In this document: positions 59,151 to 64,000 of the stretch, piece by piece
How positions within the stretch are numbered: the first letter of the stretch is position 1
Layout: every line of letters begins with the position of its first letter
Assembly (NCBI GenBank): GCA_030765055.1
Contig: CM060947.1
Location: forward strand, 64,386,156-64,450,155
Length of the DNA stretch: 64,000 nt
DNA from: Mantis religiosa
Taxonomy: Eukaryota; Arthropoda; Insecta; Mantodea; Mantidae
Direction of reading: 5' to 3'
Position numbers and translations under genes: made by a program
Notes under the pieces: model-generated
Seen by the model: only the letters and a program-made list of their open reading frames with translations
The model's database searches: none
Told to the model about the DNA's origin: nothing

Positions 59151-59985
59151 GGGAATATTTTTATCCGAAATTTCGGTTAGTCAAGGCTGTATCAAATTAC
59201 AACTGTAAGTTTAAAAGAAAGAACACAATGTGAAAGTCCTCCAGGACATTTATATTAGCATTTAATAAGGATTTGGAGGATGTAAATGAGATTAATTTAT
59301 TCTTCACCAGTGTTTAAGTCTAGTCCCTCGTTCGGTAAACCAGGTGTGTGATCATATTGAGATAAATATGAAAACAGATTTCAGAATTGCTGTATTCCAA
59401 CCTTACATGAGGGGTGATAAAAGTAGTCCTCTGCCAAGTGGTGCTCAGCAAAGAATGCCTGAGTACATACGTCAACTGTTGAGGCAGGGAGAAAGGGAGC
59501 AAGCGAGCAAAAGAAGACAGGAAGACAGCCAGAGGGAAGTAATTGCGCGGCGGTGGAATGCGCCCAGCACTCTCCTGCAGTAAATGAATTATGGGCAGAC
59601 CCCCTTCGCATTATTACGTTCACCCACAACTATTATTACATGCAGAAGAAACCTGACACGGTTAGGGCTGGAAATTAGTTTACGGCTTGAGGCACACATT
59701 TACACCTTTTCTTTCTCCTTTAAGTTCATCCTCTTTTTTGCCCCTTTATTCCTTTCTTCTTCAATTCTCCCTGATTCCGCACGACAACGTATCTAAGTGG
59801 ATTCTGGTGACCCTATTTCCCATTATTAAGATGCACTGCTTTTAAACGTACATCAAAATAAATATATTTATACTTTATTATATATTAAAACACGCATTAG
59901 TCCAAAACGAAATATCAACAGCAGTGAACACCCAACATCTGTGGTATCTGGTTCACATGTCTGAATTAGTTTCAAGGAATCACGA
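59151..59985. other. Unassigned DNA with a short unrecognised frame
   Basis: The plus-strand frame 59344-59583 (79 codons, rich in R, Q and E in its second half) and overlapping minus-strand frames lie in a less AT-rich patch. No family recognised. Confidence 0.3.
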
Positions 59986-60170
59986 CATTCAACCTCGTGC
60001 AGTGAGTTACTGGATAAGGTTTTCTGAGATTTTCTCTTATACTAGAAATACGAATGGCATATAATTCTAAGCTTTATAGACCCCGAGCTTATTTAAATAT
60101 GATTATATCCATTTCTTCCATTCATCTTTCCATATCACCTATCGATTTAAAGGACGTTTAACTTAAAAAG
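59986..60170 (+). repeat. Degenerate SINE-A copy
   Basis: Retains CAGTGAGTTACTGGATAAGGTTTTC, AGAAATACGAATGGCATATAA, TCTAAGCTTTATAGACCCCG and TTCCATTCATC in family order, plus AAGGACGTTTAA at the end. The tRNA-like head is lost. The oldest-looking of the SINE-A copies here. Confidence 0.7.
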
Positions 60171-60646
60171 GAAAGGAAATATTGTAATATTGCATTCAAA
60201 TGACTTTATATTCACTCTTGTAGAAGCTATTCTTTCAGAGGGATATTGTTCTCCCTACTTTCAGAAAAAGAATTAAGTACTTGAATATTTATCCCAATAA
60301 TACAAATTACAGATATTAACTCTCGAAGAAAAGTTATTTCACATTAATTGTGTAGTTAAGAGATATTTGGGATATACGTAGTCAGATTTTGTTAAGTTTC
60401 ACCAAAAAGTCATTAAAAAGGGTGGTATAAAAATTAATTTTTAATAAACATGCTATTATCTCATTTCTTTCGTGTTTCTTATTATTTAATTTCGTAAATC
60501 TAAACATGTGTATTATTTGCGTGAAATCTTAATGAATATCAAATATTCGGGTGAACAACAAGCAATATTTCCATTATTTTCTGTAAGAACATGATAAACA
60601 AAGTCCAGCATAGAAATCAGGGAAGGCTTCTAGTGCAAGATGGTCA
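60171..60646. other. AT-rich DNA, nothing recognised
   Basis: No frame or repeat of note. Confidence 0.4.
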
Positions 60647-60886
60647 CGCCCGCCTCGGTAGCGTGGTGGTAGAGTGTCTGCCTTACGTTCAAGAGATCCC
60701 GAGTTCGAATCTCGGTCAGGGTGAGTTACGTATAAGGTTCTTTCCGGGGTTTTCCCTTAACCTGAAAGACGAATGTCGGGTAACTCTAAGCTCTATGGTC
60801 CCTGGGCTCATTTGACCATCATTTCGCCCATTCCATTCATCGTACGATATGACTTAACGTTGGAGGACGTAACATTAAAAAAAAAA
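60647..60886 (+). repeat. Full-length SINE-A
   Basis: CGCCCGCCTCGGTAGCGTGG head with box A, box B GAGTTCGAATCTC intact, the body as in the 46058 copy, and a tail of ten As. No clear target duplication was found by eye. Confidence 0.9.
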
Positions 60887-60929
60887 GTCATTGAGGCTCA
60901 CATTGGAGTATTTACATATTCACTTCCCG

Positions 60930-61562
60930 AGAGCTGGGATTAACCGTATATAACAGGTGAATATTGGTATGGATTAGCATTAGGATTTCATTACGGATGG
61001 AATCCGATACGTAGGCCACCATACTGGGCCCACTGTTCCCAAGTGGGGGCACCCTCGAGAGGAATGATGAGGTGAAGGAGACCGAGGGCGGTTGACCCAA
61101 GGAGCCACGATAGTACAGGCCAGGACAACGAACTCGCTCCCCTACTGTGGGACGGCAATGATTCCAGCAGCCGAGCCCTAACAGGCAGGCGATCCGAGCC
61201 CCAAAGGTCCCTGGATGGCGGTCCCGAAATGGTCCCAGCAGAGGAGCTGAGGCTGGCAACAGACCTACCAGAGGAGGAAGTAGTTTTCCTCAGAGCATAT
61301 CATCCCGCCCTGCACCGCCGAGACACCCGCCGACACTTCTACCCTGAAAGAGACCCCAGATGAAAAATCATATGAAATGATAATGGAGATAAAATGGAGG
61401 GACAGGAAATACGGGGTATGTAATTAACCTATCCAGCATTAGCATAGTCACCCGGGAAAGCCCCGAAAAAACCTATGGTTCAGGTAGATCGGCCACGGAA
61501 ATTGAACCTGGACATCGCGTGTACGGGCTACAGACGAAACCGTCTGAGCCATCCCGCTCGGT
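60930..61562 (-). repeat. GC-rich tRNA-headed repeat (SINE-E-type)
   Basis: On the minus strand the head (61562 downward) reads CGAGCGGGATGGCTCAGACGG (box A-like), then CAGGTTCAATTTCC (box B-like) about 40 bases on, followed by about 550 bases of mostly GC-rich body ending near 60930. The body is open for 115 codons on the minus strand (61259-60912), with no recognised product. Length is above the usual SINE size, so it may be composite. Confidence 0.6.
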
Positions 61563-62308
61563 AAATATTTGTTTGAATATTTTTCCCATTTATCTACTAC
61601 ATTCTACGGCCGCTTTGCCTTTTCAACAACATCTCGTCAATGATGTGTAATATACTTTAACCGGGTAGATCATACAGGACGACGAATAAACTGTTGTTCA
61701 AATGACCCAGGGATCCACATTTCAGGAAAACAAATCATTTCACAACATGCTAGCCTCACGACATAAAGTTATGTGCTTTTATATTATTCTTAGGGTCTTC
61801 AGCTTAACGATTTGTTTATTTCTATGTCTTCCCTGGAAACGTTCAGTGCCGTCCTGTTTGGATCCGCCTCCAAGTGGACTCCAGCCTAAGGGGAGCACTG
61901 TGTTAGAGAGATCCATAGACTGGGCTTTTGTGGCGACAATGTTTCAAACTGAAAATTTTAGAGATTCGTAGGGACACAAAATGGTTCGTTGTGCTCAGCC
62001 TGGGATGCGGTGATCGCTTACCCTCTAAATAAATGTCGTGAGAGCTGTAACAATGATTATTTCAGGAACTGCTAGTTGTGGCATTAATTAAATTTAAACA
62101 GATCATATATTTTAGCAAAACTTCATCTCCTACGTAAGTTTTACATTTGATGTATATTTTAAAAGTCATTAGAATGAGAAAGGTTTCACAGACGTTTTAG
62201 AAATACATCAAAATGTATGATTTATTCTGTTTCGCAGGATTTCAATCAATGTTATTAAATCCATTTTTGATAAAGTAAGTACAACGTTATGTGTACTGTA
62301 TGCCCACC
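61563..62308. other. AT-rich DNA, no gene recognised
   Basis: An 89-codon plus-strand frame (61702-61971) contains a hydrophobic run (VMCFYIILRVFSLTICLFL) that could be a membrane segment. It has no homology that I recognise and no gene context. Confidence 0.3.
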
Positions 62309-62568
62309 ACAAGAAGGCTGCCCGCCTTGGTAGTGTGGTGGTAGCATGTGTGCTTCACGTTCAAGAGGTCCCAAGTTGGAATCTCGGTCAGGGTGAGGTA
62401 CCTGGATAAGGTTTTTTCCATGGTTTTTCTTTATCCTGTAAGACGAATGTCGGGTGACTCTAAGCTCCATGGACCCCGGACTCATTTGAGCATCATTTCA
62501 TCCATTCAATTTCATCGTCCGATGTGACTTAACGTTGGGGGACGTAAATTACACAAAAAACAAGAAGG
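62309..62568 (+). repeat. Full-length SINE-A with 9-bp target duplication
   Basis: ACAAGAAGG flanks the element at 62309-62317 and 62560-62568. The head is GCCCGCCTTGGTAGTGTGG; box B is altered (CAAGTTGGAATCTC). The body follows the family to GGACGTAAATTACACAAAAA. Confidence 0.9.
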
Positions 62569-64000
62569 TAAGCGGAGTCTGAAGAGGTAGAGGGGCTTCA
62601 ACTGTTTATCTGCTGTGGTAGTGGATCTATTTGCTACGAAATGAATATATGAGAGTGCAATATGAGTCACCCATGCTGCCAGATATAGTGCTTATTTCAG
62701 TTAATGCAATGATGGGTAGCATGCATGGATAAATTATGTAACAACAATGTGTATTTTACATAAATCTAGCCCCCTTATCATGTCCGGAAGGCGAACGTAA
62801 ATATTATGCGGTCAGCAGAGGTGATTATGTTACACATTGCTCTGCCTTGCCTTCTTGTGTTTGTTGGAAGAGTATAAATGAATGTTTTCTCCTGTCACTT
62901 TAACCATGTATTTTTAGGTATGAAATTTATATTTAACCATTATTTGTCATTAAGTTAACAAACACGCCAATTACAGTTCCAGATTAAGACCTAAGTGTCC
63001 ATTTTTTGAATGGAGGAAAATTCTTCCACTAGCTATCAAAACAGTACCGAAAAAGGTTTCTAAAAGTATAAGTATTTAAAGAGATTAATATGTGAGTTAA
63101 AGTTCTAACATTTTAACTGAAAATCACCTTATATTTCAGGAAATAAACAATAGGCTTAAACAAATTAAAAGTATGAAAGTTAAAACATTCTCATAATATG
63201 ATAGATCTGTGACGTCATAGCTAAACCTGTGCCCACTATGTTTATGTTCAGTTGTCTACTACAAAAAATTACATCCAGCCTTGTTCTACGATCTCCCTCA
63301 TGTAATCAAGATACATCTTTACAGAAATAGCTTTATTATAGCATTCATTTTATGGACAAGGGGGGTAACTGCAATATAAAATTAATAGAATACTAAAAAC
63401 ATTTAAGAATAGTTGTAGAAGAGTGAGAATAGAATCTTGACATGAATCTTTGGATGGAGTATCATACCTTCCAGCTTCGTTATCTTAGTTAGGGAAAGTA
63501 AGGTGTTAGTGACCTAAAAGATGAAATACAAGGTCATCAGCTGTAACAGATCTGTGCAACAAAATCTCCAAAAAGTTAATCTTTGTGCGATAAGAACAAC
63601 GGTTGTGCAATTTCCTTTAAAAGAGAGAAGATTCTACATTATTATTAGATTGAGAGGAAACATTTTAAGTACATAATTGCAACATTTTCATTAATTATTT
63701 TACTCTCTCTGAGTACTCCATTAATGCTTCTAGAAAATTCACTTTATCTCATGCATATCTGAACAAGAATTTGTAAATGTCTGGAAATGTTAACCTAATA
63801 CTTTGCATGCCTCACTTCTAATCAAGAGGTAAATTCCCTGCAGCACCAAGCTATAAAATCTGTGGAAGCTTTCCTTTTGAAAATCAAGCGAATGTCGTGT
63901 GCGGAACGAAGTTTCCCTGCTTCCTGAACATGACTTTGGAAACACTTTTAACTACTCTAGTTTAAATGCAGTTAACTACTGCCGCTCCATTAAGCTCTTC
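62569..64000. other. AT-rich DNA, nothing recognised
   Basis: Only chance-length frames; no repeat or gene signal to the window end. Confidence 0.4.

Noticed and set aside
1..64000. CRISPR array, prokaryotic operon, phage or plasmid region
   Set aside because: No regularly spaced short repeats, no ribosome-binding-site-led gene series; the repeat content is animal-type throughout.

Overview
This window looks like intergenic or deep intronic DNA from a large, AT-rich insect genome. The repeat content (several tRNA-derived SINE families, degraded non-LTR retrotransposons, Tc1/mariner-type and PIF/Harbinger-type DNA transposons) would suit a polyneopteran such as a cockroach, stick insect or orthopteran. 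That placement is inference from repeat style; no host gene fixes the species. I see no bacterial operon structure, no Shine-Dalgarno-led genes, no CRISPR array and no host exon I can defend. The only intact gene is a 340-codon transposase.

Layout. 1-8.2 kb: relics of four non-LTR retrotransposons (739-1805 and 2060-2700, plus strand; 6135-7209, RTE-like, plus strand; 7480-8225, minus strand), with a GC-richer island at 3241-3600. 8.2-22 kb: mostly bare AT-rich DNA holding a three-copy inverted cluster of a tRNA-derived repeat inside one 12-bp duplication (10187-10829), two SINE-C copies (13058-13235 minus, 21818-22095 plus) and a 218-bp tandem duplication (16722-17143). 22.8-23.9 kb: a nested mosaic, where a DNA-transposon relic carries a SINE in its left inverted repeat and a 176-bp near-perfect palindrome in its body. 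24-38 kb: long unassigned AT-rich DNA with a few SINEs and microsatellites. 38.0-40.6 kb: an internally deleted PIF/Harbinger element, then a 5'-truncated LINE with a perfect 11-bp target duplication. 41.9-48 kb: a tRNA-headed repeat, a 64-bp (AC)n tract, a complete Tc1-like transposon with intact transposase (43439-44860), a SINE-A with target duplication and a decayed second Tc1-like element (46610-48007). 50.7-51.5 kb: a fairly young LINE 3' end with one in-frame stop. 57.3-59.2 kb: a DD41D-type transposon relic and a 224-bp tandem duplication. 60-62.6 kb: three SINE-A copies and a GC-rich tRNA-headed repeat.

The elements work only as parasites. Five to six SINE-A copies use internal Pol III A and B boxes and need LINE machinery supplied from elsewhere; every LINE here is broken. 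The intact Tc1-like transposase is the one locus in the window that might still be active. Its catalytic spacing (32 residues between the second D and the E) is unusual for Tc1 and is the most checkable lead, together with the 23.7-kb palindrome and the 10.2-kb composite repeat.
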